Shown here one piece after another: positions 1 through 8,131 of a stretch of 33,484 bases of DNA. The position numbers and the translations under genes were made by a program. The stretch lies in NCBI GenBank assembly GCA_905250885.1, contig CAJNOQ010001296.1:1-33484 (forward strand), read 5' to 3'. Source of the DNA: Didymodactylos carnosus (Eukaryota > Rotifera > Eurotatoria > Philodinida > Philodinidae). Position 1 is the first letter of the stretch. Each line of letters opens with the position of its first letter. The notes beneath the pieces were generated by a model. That model had not been told where the DNA came from. It saw nothing but the letters and a program-made list of their open reading frames with translations, and made no database searches.

Positions 1-118
1 AATAAAGTCAAAAATAAATTTCACTGTCAGTTTGCTTTCCGTGCACCTTATAAAATTACTTTTTTAACTTTCGAAAAGTGCTACATCATCGTTACGGTTA
101 CTATAATAGAAAATGCCG

Positions 119-884
119 CATACTACTCTCTATTTTAATGAAGGATGGAGTCGGTTGTAACTTGAATGATGTGTCTGTCTGCGAGCAGACACCTCTGGGA
201 ATCTCGCAATGCCATGGAATGTAGGTAATCGACCACGCCGAGCGTAGTGGCAGCATTTGTTTTTATGTAAAAATGAAAATAACTTCGTCAGAGTTTCGGC
301 TTGATCAACAATATATGGCGCCTTTTAAGTGTTTCCTGAAAATTTTGTTGAGTCAGTCTGCGATTTGACCGAGATGTAAGGATTTTAGTCTTTACTGATA
401 ACAGACGAAAACCCCGTTTTGCACAAAAATGCCTCTGGTGAAATTGTTTTCATTTTTACATAAAAACAAATGCTGCCACTACGCTCGGCGTGGTCGATTA
501 CCTTTATTCCATGGCATTGCGAGATTCCCAGAGGTGTCTGCTCCCAGGCAGACACGTACTCAGGGAAAGCGAGCCCTGTCCAAACGACGATAGCTGGAAA
601 GCTGGGACTTGCATAATTTTGTAGAATAACGACCGGGCTACCTACGCATACAAAAAAATTACTAACGTTGTATGTTAATTTTCTGAAAACGGAGCTGGTT
701 TTCCAAAGATCCTCTGGAAAACCGGCTTTAGAAACTTTTTCGAAATTTGTTTTTGCTTACGAAGTATAAAGTTATCTCTTTTATGTCTAACAGTGAAAAC
801 CGCACATTTTTATCTGCTTCCGTTCAGGCGTTATTCAAGTTACAATCGACTCCATTCTTCATTGAAATAGAGAATACTATATGA
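119..884. repeat. Nested inverted-repeat (foldback) element
   Basis: The outer inverted repeat of about 48 bp pairs 119-166 with 835-884; both arms carry ATGGAGTCG(G/A)TTGTAACTT in complementary orientation. Inside it, a second palindrome pairs about 171-284 with 444-553 at high identity. Its arms contain GGTAATCGACCACGCCGAG and TGGCAGCATTTGTTTTTAT. The ends of the inner arms hold a small self-complementary motif (GTGTCTG...CAGACAC). No transposase is visible. It is probably a non-autonomous foldback or MITE-like insertion, with the inner palindrome placed asymmetrically inside the outer one. A reading frame at 881-1231 starts at the right outer arm, but I do not regard it as a gene. Confidence 0.75.
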
Positions 885-2123
885 CGATCCTACGATTGGT
901 CGCTATTTTGTATATGAAGGGAGATATCGATCAATTACGTATGTTCTACGCGATTCCAAGATTAACTCCTTTAAGGTTATCCCATAAGTTACTGGGTAAA
1001 AGCTCTTCGGCTCCAAGGAAATCCAATGCCAGATCCAAATCGCTCAAAATCAAAGTCTCGCTCGACCTCCGCTTTGAAGAGTACATTTTGGGCTTACCTG
1101 CTCGAGTTAGAAACCATTATATGGATCTTTTCAAAACTTGTACTTTCGAAAAAGATTTTGAACTTTATTTCGCTTACCAAGAGACGTGCCCCGATCTTGG
1201 ATATCGATTGCCGAAAGCCTCAGATCCATAGCTATCTTTGTTGGAGCGTTAATAAAAAAATGGCAATACTCATTCTATTTTGAAATTATCAGTCAACTTT
1301 TCCAGAAGTGAAAATTGATTGAAGATCATCCATTTAGAAGGTTCGTGGAAAGAGAGAGTAGAAGTCAAAACAGATTTCTGGACAAAAAGATTTTGATTGT
1401 TTCGAGTTTTTATCTATGCGGTCTCAGACGCATCTTGGTGTACATCGAGTAAAAAGAAGTAAGTAGTGTTGTTCACTAGATGAACTTGCATCATTCAGCA
1501 ATATTATTGTAGATGCGCTAAGTATACAGACTATGGATCATTCATACATTTTCTATCAATTGAAGGACGTCAGTTATCCTGTGATGTTGGTTTAAACATT
1601 GTTGATGTCATGACAAAGTAGGAAATCTCAAACCATTTATCCCACGCCATTCAGGCTGGATTAAAAATCAATTTATATAATTTTCTAGTCCGTAGTCCTT
1701 TCCGTGATACGACATTTCCGCGGACAGGACCCCGACTCTTCTACGAATTTTTCATATTACAATATTACACATTTGGGTATTTTTGGCAGTGTGTCGTGGA
1801 AGATGGGGGTGTTGGTAGGGTAAGAGTGAGTTCGAAAAGTAGTTTTACACAAAACATATTTTCATGATGCGAAGCTGTATATATGTAACTGGATGACATA
1901 ATGACTATTGGCTAGTATTTATTTGAGCAATAAGTAAGATACTAGTTAGCAATAATCTGTGAGCTATAAAAGAATTATATTTGAGCAATTTATATTATTA
2001 AACGTATAATAATTAGGTGATTAAATAGCAGTAGTAATTTCTTATATTAGCAACAAAAAAAAGAGAAAGCACATTATTTTTAGTTACTATTGACAATAAA
2101 AAAAAGAAAAACGAACAACTATG
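885..2123. other. Intergenic, no gene seen
   Basis: AT-rich sequence between the foldback element and the transposase relic. A 116-codon frame (881-1231, plus strand) overlaps a second frame (1026-1283), and neither resembles a protein family I recognise. No RNA gene, clear repeat array or splice-supported exon was seen. Confidence 0.5.
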
Positions 2124-3165
2124 TTATTGTATCAGTAAAGCTTTTTTTGCTTTAGATGGTCTACCTCTTTTTCTTTTCGTACCGGTTTCCGCATTTTTAG
2201 CCTCTGGTGGAGGTTTGCAATATTTTAACCTGATTGCCATACCTATGATATGCTTGCAAATATAATTTTTAAGGAATGATGGGCAAGTGCAAGTTGCTTT
2301 TCTCCATTCTTCAGCATTCTTAGGTAAACAGACGCACCATATGTTGAAGTAGACGGACTTTTATGTGTCAAATAAATTAAATCTACAAGTTTCATACCAT
2401 TTTATTTCTTTATCTGTTATTGAAGTTTCTTCACCAGCAGGCAAATAATACCTTGTTGTATCACCCTTTGGAATGTCTATAATTTCTTTATTTAGGTTAA
2501 CCCAATTGTATCCATCGGTTCAGTGTGATAACGTGATTGACGATTGATGTTCGAACTTTTTTGAATTGATACCAGCAGGATTTCGTTCTTTGGACCACTG
2601 ATTGACAATTGAAAATAGAACAATTGTAAATCTTGCTAAAACCAATCGTTCTCTTAGTGTAATTTCATCTTTATGACACGATTTGTTGCCTCTAGAGCAT
2701 TATTTGTGCTTGAAACATACATTTCTAAGCCTTCATACCAACCGTTTTTGGATTCTAACCACTCACTTGAGAAGTAATGAATAAATTGTTCTTGATTTTT
2801 CCACTTTTTTAAGAATAGTTTTATAGCAATTTCAAATGTTGTGTTATCTTTCGACAGTTGTAATGTATCATCGTCATCCATAATTTCAGTATGTAAATTT
2901 TTATCTTCTACTAAACATAACTGTTTTTCTTCGCGTTTACGCATATGAGCCCAGCGCATAACAATACTACGATCTGTTCCAAATACTTTTGAAAATGCAT
3001 TTCTCATAGCTTCAGAACCACCTGCAATTAGTACTAGATTTTGTTCATTCATTTGCAGGTTCAGATCACATAGACCATCACGGATACACATAAATCTACA
3101 CTCAAAATCTTTCTCTTGTTCACAGCGGATCGATGAAACTGATCGAACATGGTTATTTTATTGCT
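2124..3165 (-). pseudogene. MULE-type transposase relic with SWIM zinc finger
   Basis: The longest open piece (2654-3091, 145 codons) has the conserved end of a MULE (Mutator-like) transposase: GGSEAMRNAFSKVFG, MRWAHMRK and STNNALEATNRVIK, with an acidic FEIAIKLFLKKWK stretch between. Coding continues downstream in another frame (LRERLVLARFT) after a frameshift near 2655. It has in-frame stops at 2520-2522 (TGA) and 2371-2373 (TAA), and ends at 2124. That last part has a SWIM-type zinc finger (CTCPSF...CKH, about 2250-2297) and a basic tail TKRKRGRPSKAKKA. The order transposase domain then SWIM finger is typical of the family. The N-terminal part (DNA-binding and first catalytic Asp) is missing or unrecognisable upstream of about 3165, and I found no terminal inverted repeats for it. 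At least three lesions make it a dead copy. Confidence 0.85.
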
Positions 3166-3323
3166 CATTTAAATAAAAGTCATGACTATTCACCACATAA
3201 CTTCACTCAGATTTCTTGCCGTTCGTGGTAATGTCGGTACAGACTTGGATAGATCTCGTCGCGATCTTTCATTATTTGACAGTAGAATCAAGCTTCTATC
3301 AACTTCCTTTTGAATAGTAGAAG

Positions 3324-3629
3324 CTATGCAATAGAGGTCGTTTTAGCTGGAAAATAGTCTCTGCCACTGGGAAAGTATTTTTCCAATAACTTTGTTCCTG
3401 CATTAGCTAGCGGTCTGAGTTTTTCGCCATTAGATTCAGCACCCAAAACTGCATCAGTAAAGTGTGTCTCACGATTGGTGCCCAACTGCGTGTAAAGCGT
3501 AGTAGATTCTCTGTGGATTGACCCTATTTTAAGGTCTAAAATTTTTGTCACATACTTGAATTGGATGAAAAAATAGAATAGAATGAGGAAGAGAAGGCCG
3601 ATGAATACGTACAATAGAACTGAACTCAA
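3324..3629 (-). CDS. Unidentified frame with N-terminal membrane segment
   Basis: A 101-codon open stretch that begins with a strong hydrophobic segment (LLYVFIGLLFLILFYFF) followed by a hydrophilic region. Its first codon would be TTG, so it is not a normal eukaryotic start. It is preceded on the minus strand by a pyrimidine-rich run ending TGTTCAG that could be a splice acceptor, so this may be a 3' exon of a membrane-anchored protein. The acceptor lies only about 20 bp from the inverted duplication at 3651, so any upstream exon would be displaced by that rearrangement. I do not recognise the family; it may be non-coding. Confidence 0.3.
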   Translation of the reverse strand: MSSVLLYVFIGLLFLILFYFFIQFKYVTKILDLKIGSIHRESTTLYTQLGTNRETHFTDAVLGAESNGEKLRPLANAGTKLLEKYFPSGRDYFPAKTTSIA

Positions 3630-3910
3630 CTGAACAAAAGGAGAGTGGTGGATATCGTGTGTGTGCGTATTCTCTTTGAATTTCTCAACCTATATCACGA
3701 AGGCAAGAGCATCTAATCAAAAAAGAAAAGAAAAGAACGGAAAAGAAGCTGTACTTTAATATGTGAACTGACACATTTTTTATCCGTGAGATAAAGATAT
3801 ATTTTCTTCTTGACTACTCATTATCAAAAACTATCAAAAAATCAACTTTTTCACTGTGTGGGGTACTAGTTGCAGTCTACTGACTCATGATTACTATCGA
3901 TAGTACTGCT

Positions 3911-3976
3911 AATAAATATATTTTATCAAACATTTTGCTGTATTCGTATTGAAATAATGCAATAACCTTTGTAAAT
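3911..3976 (+). mobile_element. PLE 5'-region fragment
   Basis: About 66 bp that is the reverse complement of 6411-6475, the stretch between the minus-strand PLE start codon and its pseudo-LTR. The shared core includes GTTTGATAAAATATATTTAT and CAATACGAATACAGC on the other strand. Here it lies in the opposite orientation to the minus-strand PLE copy, inside the inverted duplication. Confidence 0.75.
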
Positions 3977-4105
3977 AAGAAAGACACTTCGATGTAAATG
4001 CAAGTGGAAGAAAAAGGATGAGTAAAAGAAAAATACGGATGCGCAATATACTTAGCTTGTCTCCTGACGTTAATCTGTTGAGTTTTATTGGACGAAAAGG
4101 ACAAT

Positions 4106-4370
4106 AGAGATGGGAAACGTAAGAAAATGTTTTACAATTTCTTACATTTTACATTCTTTCTCAGCTGATCTAAAACAGAGAAAGAACGTTAAAAAAGACG
4201 TCTCTACTTTTCTCTTTTCGTTCTATATATATCTTGTACCCTGAGAAACACTCTTGCCGTTTAGAAAAATAGAGACGTCTTTTTTTGCGTACTTTCTCTG
4301 TTTTAGCTCAGCTGAGAAAGAATGTAAAATATAAGAAATTGTAAAACATTTTCTTACATTTCCCATCTCT
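4106..4370. repeat. Hairpin with about 106-bp arms
   Basis: Arms 4106-4211 and 4264-4370 are inverted copies with scattered mismatches and small indels. Shared words are AGAAAATGTTTTACAATTTC, ACATTCTTTCTCAGCTGA and AAAGACGTCTCTA. The loop is about 52 bp. This is a compact foldback insertion nested inside the 3651-4796 inverted duplication. No coding sequence. Confidence 0.85.
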
Positions 4371-4796
4371 GTTACATCTCTAATGCTACTTTGGACAATT
4401 TCTGTAAAGTTATTTTGTAATCACCGAAAGACTTCTCGTATAAGATAAAAAAGAAATATTACAGATGAGAGAAAGAAGAGAAAAACACGCTCAAAGCCTG
4501 TTAGATCATATTCAATAATAATGTCTGCATTATTTTTTATTCATTTTCGACTCTATTCTCCTCACAGTCCGCATTGTTAATTTTAGCCGCAGCTTCATGT
4601 AAAAAGTGGCTAGCAGTGAAGTATACAAGTCAGCATTTGAGATCCTATTGTTCTCTTCTGAACCGCCAAGATGATATTTGAATCAGTCCTTATGTACAGC
4701 TTCTTTTCCGTTCTTTTCTTTTCTTTTTTGATTAGATGCTCTTGCCTTCGTGATATAGGTTGAGAAATTCAGAGAGAATACGCACACACACGATAC

Positions 4797-5928
4797 CCAC
4801 CCATTGATATTCAGAGGTAAACTGTAATTCGGCATGCCTATTCAAATCTGAAACTAATTCTTTAATATTATGCTCTGAAAGCTGTGGCACAAGTAGAATA
4901 TCGTCAACGTATCTTGCTAGTCCTAAATATGGGTATCTATTAAAATCATAATTTCTGTCAAGAAATTCCTTTAGTGTTATATCAACCAAGAAAGGTGAAA
5001 TAGAGGATCTCATTGGCAGTCCTCGTTTTTGTTTATACAGACTATTATTGAACTGAAATATTAGATTTTCAATACTAAATTCTACCAACCTTAATAAACT
5101 ACTTTTTGATAAACTTGTGCTACCTTTCCAAGTTTCATCGTTGTCTAGCACATCGGTTAAAATATTTAAAGCTTTCTTTCTGTCTACTGAAGTAAAGAGA
5201 TCTGATACATCCAAACTCGCTAAAGTAGTATGATTCTTTAGTTTGAGCTTATATAACTTCTTAATGAGATCTTGTGTATTCTTAACTGATCTCGCATTTT
5301 CTGCTAACGGTTTTATTATTTGAGTAAGATACTTCGCTAAAGCCGATCCCATAGTGTCTCGCATCGAAACAATCAAACGCATAGGTCGATCTGCTTTATG
5401 AATCTTAACTCGATCTCGTACGAAAGGAATTTTAGTATTTTCAAGTAATTTTCCCGCCATTTCTTTACTTATTTCTCTTTTACTTATACATTCTGATAAT
5501 AATATACTTAATTGCTTATGAATGAGCTTAGAAGGGTCCTCTGTTAAAGTTTCATAAACATTACTGTTTAATTTATCTTTAATTTTCCTAATGCAGTCCT
5601 GAACATTGAAAACTACAACTTTGTTCCCTTTGTCAGAAGAAATTGCAATTATTTGTTCATGTGATTTTAGGGCTTTTATTGCTTTCAACTGTTTCTTCGA
5701 TAGATTCTTTCTGTCTAATTTGATATATGTTTCTAGATTTTGCTCGAGAACTCTCTTAATCCCACTAACTAGTTCTTTTTCGGGTAGCAGCTTTTTATAA
5801 GTACCAGCCTCCACCCCTGCTATCGCCTTAGCTACATAAGTAGTAGTATTGAGAGTCTGGTTCGGTATAAAACTTAAACCTTTATTTAGTATACTTCTTT
5901 CATCGTCATTTAACTTTCTCGTTGTCAT
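4797..5928 (-). pseudogene. Penelope-like reverse transcriptase (3'-truncated)
   Basis: This is the reverse-transcriptase part of a Penelope-like retroelement, which copies element RNA into DNA. The open frame runs from ATG at 5928 to a stop at 4732, but homology ends at about 4797. Visible landmarks in order: a start region KLNDDERSILNKGLSFIP, VKIHKADRPMRLIVS (PLE RT signature region), motif A SLDVSDLFTSVD, motif B GLPMRSSISPFLVDITL and motif C ARYVDDILLV with the catalytic YVDD. After QFTSEYQ the frame enters the inverted repeat and reads unrelated sequence, so the linker and endonuclease are lost from this strand; they lie on the plus strand at 6655-7629. Motif B has Arg where PLEs normally have Gly (PMGS), a possible inactivating change. 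The N-terminal part is in another frame at 5934-6410. Confidence 0.92.
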
Positions 5929-5933
5929 GTCCT

Positions 5934-6410
5934 CTACCCTGTCTTCATCATTTTTGTTCGAATCATTGATCGTTGTACTCTTGCAACTGTATCTTTGTCT
6001 CTCTTAAATAAATGACAGAATTTTATAAACAGTTTCTTCTTCAATGAAGATTTAAGTTTTAACGATTCTGCATCAATATCTGTACACCATTTAAGTAACT
6101 GAAATTTGTCATGAACAGTATGGTTAATTTTATCTTTCATATTTGTTAACGGATTTTTTAATTTATTAATTCTGACATAATTATGTCTAATAGTCGCATT
6201 ACCTAACTTAATATTGGCTTGAGTACAAATACGGTTAACATTCTTGGTCCCAAAATGAACTCCGTTAACTCTAAACCCTTTTGGTATTACGTAATTTTGC
6301 TTACATTTCCTTAAGAAATAATTTTGTTCCCAAAGTTTAATCAATTTCAAAGTAATGTTCTTCATTTCTTTGTATAATCCCAAAATCTTCAAGTATACTA
6401 TATCGCACAT
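5934..6410 (-). pseudogene. PLE N-terminal region, frameshifted from the RT frame
   Basis: A 158-codon frame (ATG at 6410, TAG at 5934) upstream of and nearly abutting the RT frame. It is Lys/Asn-rich (KLIKLWEQNYFLRKC, LKSSLKKKLFIKFCHLFKR), as PLE regions before the RT often are. Its stop overlaps, in another frame, sequence that reads openly (NDEDRVEDMTTRK) into the RT. A single indel near 5940-5960 therefore probably split one original ORF. It begins about 45 bp inside the pseudo-LTR at 6456-6649, as expected for the 5' end of a PLE. Confidence 0.75.
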
Positions 6411-6455
6411 ATTTACAAAGGTTATTGGATTATTTCAATACGAATACAGCACAAT

Positions 6456-6649
6456 GTTTGATAAAATATATTTATTATACTTTAATTCGTACAATTACTA
6501 TACAATTACATAGCTAATCGTTTCGACGTTTACCAACGTCTTCATCAGTAGCAACAGATTTTAGAAAAAAAATTTTTTTACATTGAAATCAAAAATACAC
6601 GTCTGTAGTTAGATGTTAAATCTACAGTTATAACCTTTGACGAACATTT
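6456..6649 (-). repeat. PLE pseudo-LTR, minus-strand copy
   Basis: About 194 bp that recur inverted at 7848-8041 with few differences. The repeat lies upstream of the minus-strand PLE ORF (start codon 6410), the position of a 5' pseudo-LTR. It contains the hammerhead-like motif at 6517-6552. At about 6650-6655 it joins directly to RT sequence running the other way, so the two PLE parts are head to head. Confidence 0.85.
6517..6552 (-). ncRNA. Hammerhead-ribozyme-like motif in the pseudo-LTR
   Basis: Reading the minus strand: GCTA, then CTGATGA, then a perfect 6-bp stem (GACGTT / AACGTC) with a GGTA loop, then GAAA, then CGATTAGC, whose TAGC can pair with the leading GCTA. CUGAUGA, stem II and GAAA are the hammerhead core, and PLE pseudo-LTRs are known to carry small type I hammerheads. 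Stem III would be very short and I cannot place a canonical GUH cleavage triplet, so activity is uncertain. Confidence 0.5.
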
Positions 6650-6654
6650 TATTA

Positions 6655-7629
6655 ATATTAAAGAATTAGTTTCAGATTTGAATAGGCATGCGGAGTTACA
6701 GTTTACCTCGGAATATCAATCAAAAGATAGTAATATATCATTTTTAGATGTCTTAATACGTATAAATCACAATAAATCTATCGAAACTAGCTGGTTTAGA
6801 AAAGAAACGGTCAGTAAGAGGGTGTTAAACTTTCATTCAGATCATAGCTATGCTATGAAGAAAAATATTATTACCAATATGGCAAATAGAATAAGAATAG
6901 CTAATAACAATGAACACAATCTTAAGGATAGGACCACTCTGCATAAAATGTGGCAGAATAGTGATTATCCGCCGACATTAATAAACAAAATTTTTCGAGA
7001 ATTTGAAAAACAAATTTCTATTTCAAAGGATATGAGTGAGCAACACTCATCAATTCCGCCGAGTGTAGTAGTAATACCGCATGTTAATAGTATCACAGAA
7101 AAATTGAGAAGGCATTTATCTATGTTCAATGTTAGAATTTACACTAGATTGAATCGCAGTTTAGGATCTATCCTAAATAAGTCAAAGAAAATAGCATTAG
7201 GTAATAATAATTTTGAAACAAAAAGTAAAAAACATAAAAATACCACAATAAAAAGTAAGGAACATCTAAATGAGTTTGCGATATATGGAATTCCCTGTTT
7301 TTGTGGTGATACTTACGTTGGAGAGACTATATCGTTTAAACAGAGGATAGTACAACATCAAAAAGAAAATAAATATGAGAGATTCTGAAAACTTCGAACT
7401 AGCAAAACATTTTGAAAATGGAAACGCATGTGATATTAACTTCGAAGACAGTGTAGTTTATGATAAAGAGAAAAATGTATTTAGGAGGAAAATACTGGAA
7501 TCAGTATACACTATAGCAAATCGGGGGTATAATAGATGTAAAACTATAAGCCCAGCACAATGGAAATCGATTATAAGAAAATGGGTAAAATCATGCAGTG
7601 GTCAAAGATTTTATGGGATAGAAGATTAA
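6655..7629 (+). pseudogene. Penelope-like element 3' part: RT tail, linker and GIY-YIG endonuclease
   Basis: A 5'-truncated PLE fragment. It starts inside the RT (KELVSDLNRHAELQFTSEYQ, shared with the end of the minus-strand copy over about 65 bp) and continues through the RT thumb region (SFLDVLIRIN, SWFRKETVSKRVLNFHSDHS) and a linker. The endonuclease domain follows: IYGIPCFCGDTYVGET is a GIY-YIG-like strand, and a later LESVYTIANRG carries the candidate catalytic Glu. The frame breaks at about 7376-7388, where one frame ends ENKYERF and the other resumes MRDSENFELAKHF, finishing with TAA at 7627-7629. With that frameshift and no 5' half it cannot encode a working protein. Confidence 0.88.
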
Positions 7630-7847
7630 ACTGATTCTTCGATGTGACTTTTTCTTAGTTAGACTTTGATGTGTCACTAAACGAGTTTTTATTTTATTTT
7701 CATGTTTTCACTTCATTCATCTCTTGTTTCGTTTCATTTTGACTGTTCGTTTTAGTTCTTCGTCATATATGACAAAAGGGAAAAAATAAGGAATAGACGG
7801 GAAGAAATAAGGATAAAAGGCAAAAGAAAAATATATAGTTAGAAATC

Positions 7848-8041
7848 AAATGTTCGTCAAAGGTTATAACTGTAGATTTAACATCTAACTACAGACGTGT
7901 ATTTTTGATTTCAATGTAAAAATTTTTTTTTTCTAAAATTTGTTGCTACTGATGAAGGCGTTGGTAAACGTTGAAACGATTAGCTATGTAATTGTATAGT
8001 AATTGTACGAATTAAAGTATAATAAAAATTTTTTATCAAAC
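7848..8041 (+). repeat. PLE pseudo-LTR, plus-strand copy
   Basis: Inverted copy of 6456-6649, placed about 220 bp after the endonuclease stop codon, where a 3' pseudo-LTR is expected. It ends at about 8041, only 90 bp before the aminopeptidase start codon, so its sequence may sit in the promoter or 5' leader of that gene. Confidence 0.85.
7945..7984 (+). ncRNA. Hammerhead-ribozyme-like motif, second copy
   Basis: Same order as the minus-strand copy: GCTA, CTGATGA (7949-7955), stem II, GAAA (7973-7976) and CGATTAGC. The stem here is GGCGTT / AACGTT. Compared with the other copy both strands changed, but each change keeps a G-U wobble pair, which supports a folded RNA. The cleavage site was not identified. 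Confidence 0.5.
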
Positions 8042-8100
8042 GAAGTTGTTTTTGTTATGAAAACTATGTGTGGTGCTTGCTGCTGCTCTAAACATTTGTC

Positions 8101-8110
8101 TCTTATCTAG
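8101..8110 (+). promoter_or_regulatory. Possible leader splice acceptor before the aminopeptidase
   Basis: A pyrimidine-rich TCTCTTATCTAG ends 21 bp before the ATG at 8132. It could be a spliced-leader trans-splice site, a process known in bdelloids, or the acceptor of a 5'UTR intron. No donor was identified upstream, where the PLE pseudo-LTR ends at 8041. Confidence 0.35.
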
Positions 8111-8131
8111 TTGTATGTCCTAAATTAAAAA

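Larger units (their letters stand above)
3651..4796. repeat. Inverted duplication with 104-bp arms next to the PLE
   Basis: The segment 3651-3754 recurs inverted at 4693-4796 with only a couple of mismatches, including ATCGTGTGTGTGCGTATTCT and AGAAAAGAACGGAAAAGAAG. The right arm abuts the truncated reverse-transcriptase gene directly, so the RT reading frame runs through the arm and stops in it at 4732. The interior holds a PLE 5'-region fragment (3911-3976) and a second hairpin (4106-4370). The arms could be ends of a foldback element or a flanking segment copied and inverted when the PLE rearranged. Confidence 0.75.

Noticed and set aside
881..1283. Two overlapping plus-strand frames (116 and 85 codons)
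   Set aside because: They start at the arm of a foldback element, overlap in different frames, and show no recognisable family or splice support.
3850..3870. TGTGGGG near 3857 as bdelloid telomeric repeat (TGTGGG)
   Set aside because: Only one unit, with no tandem array, so it does not show a telomere.
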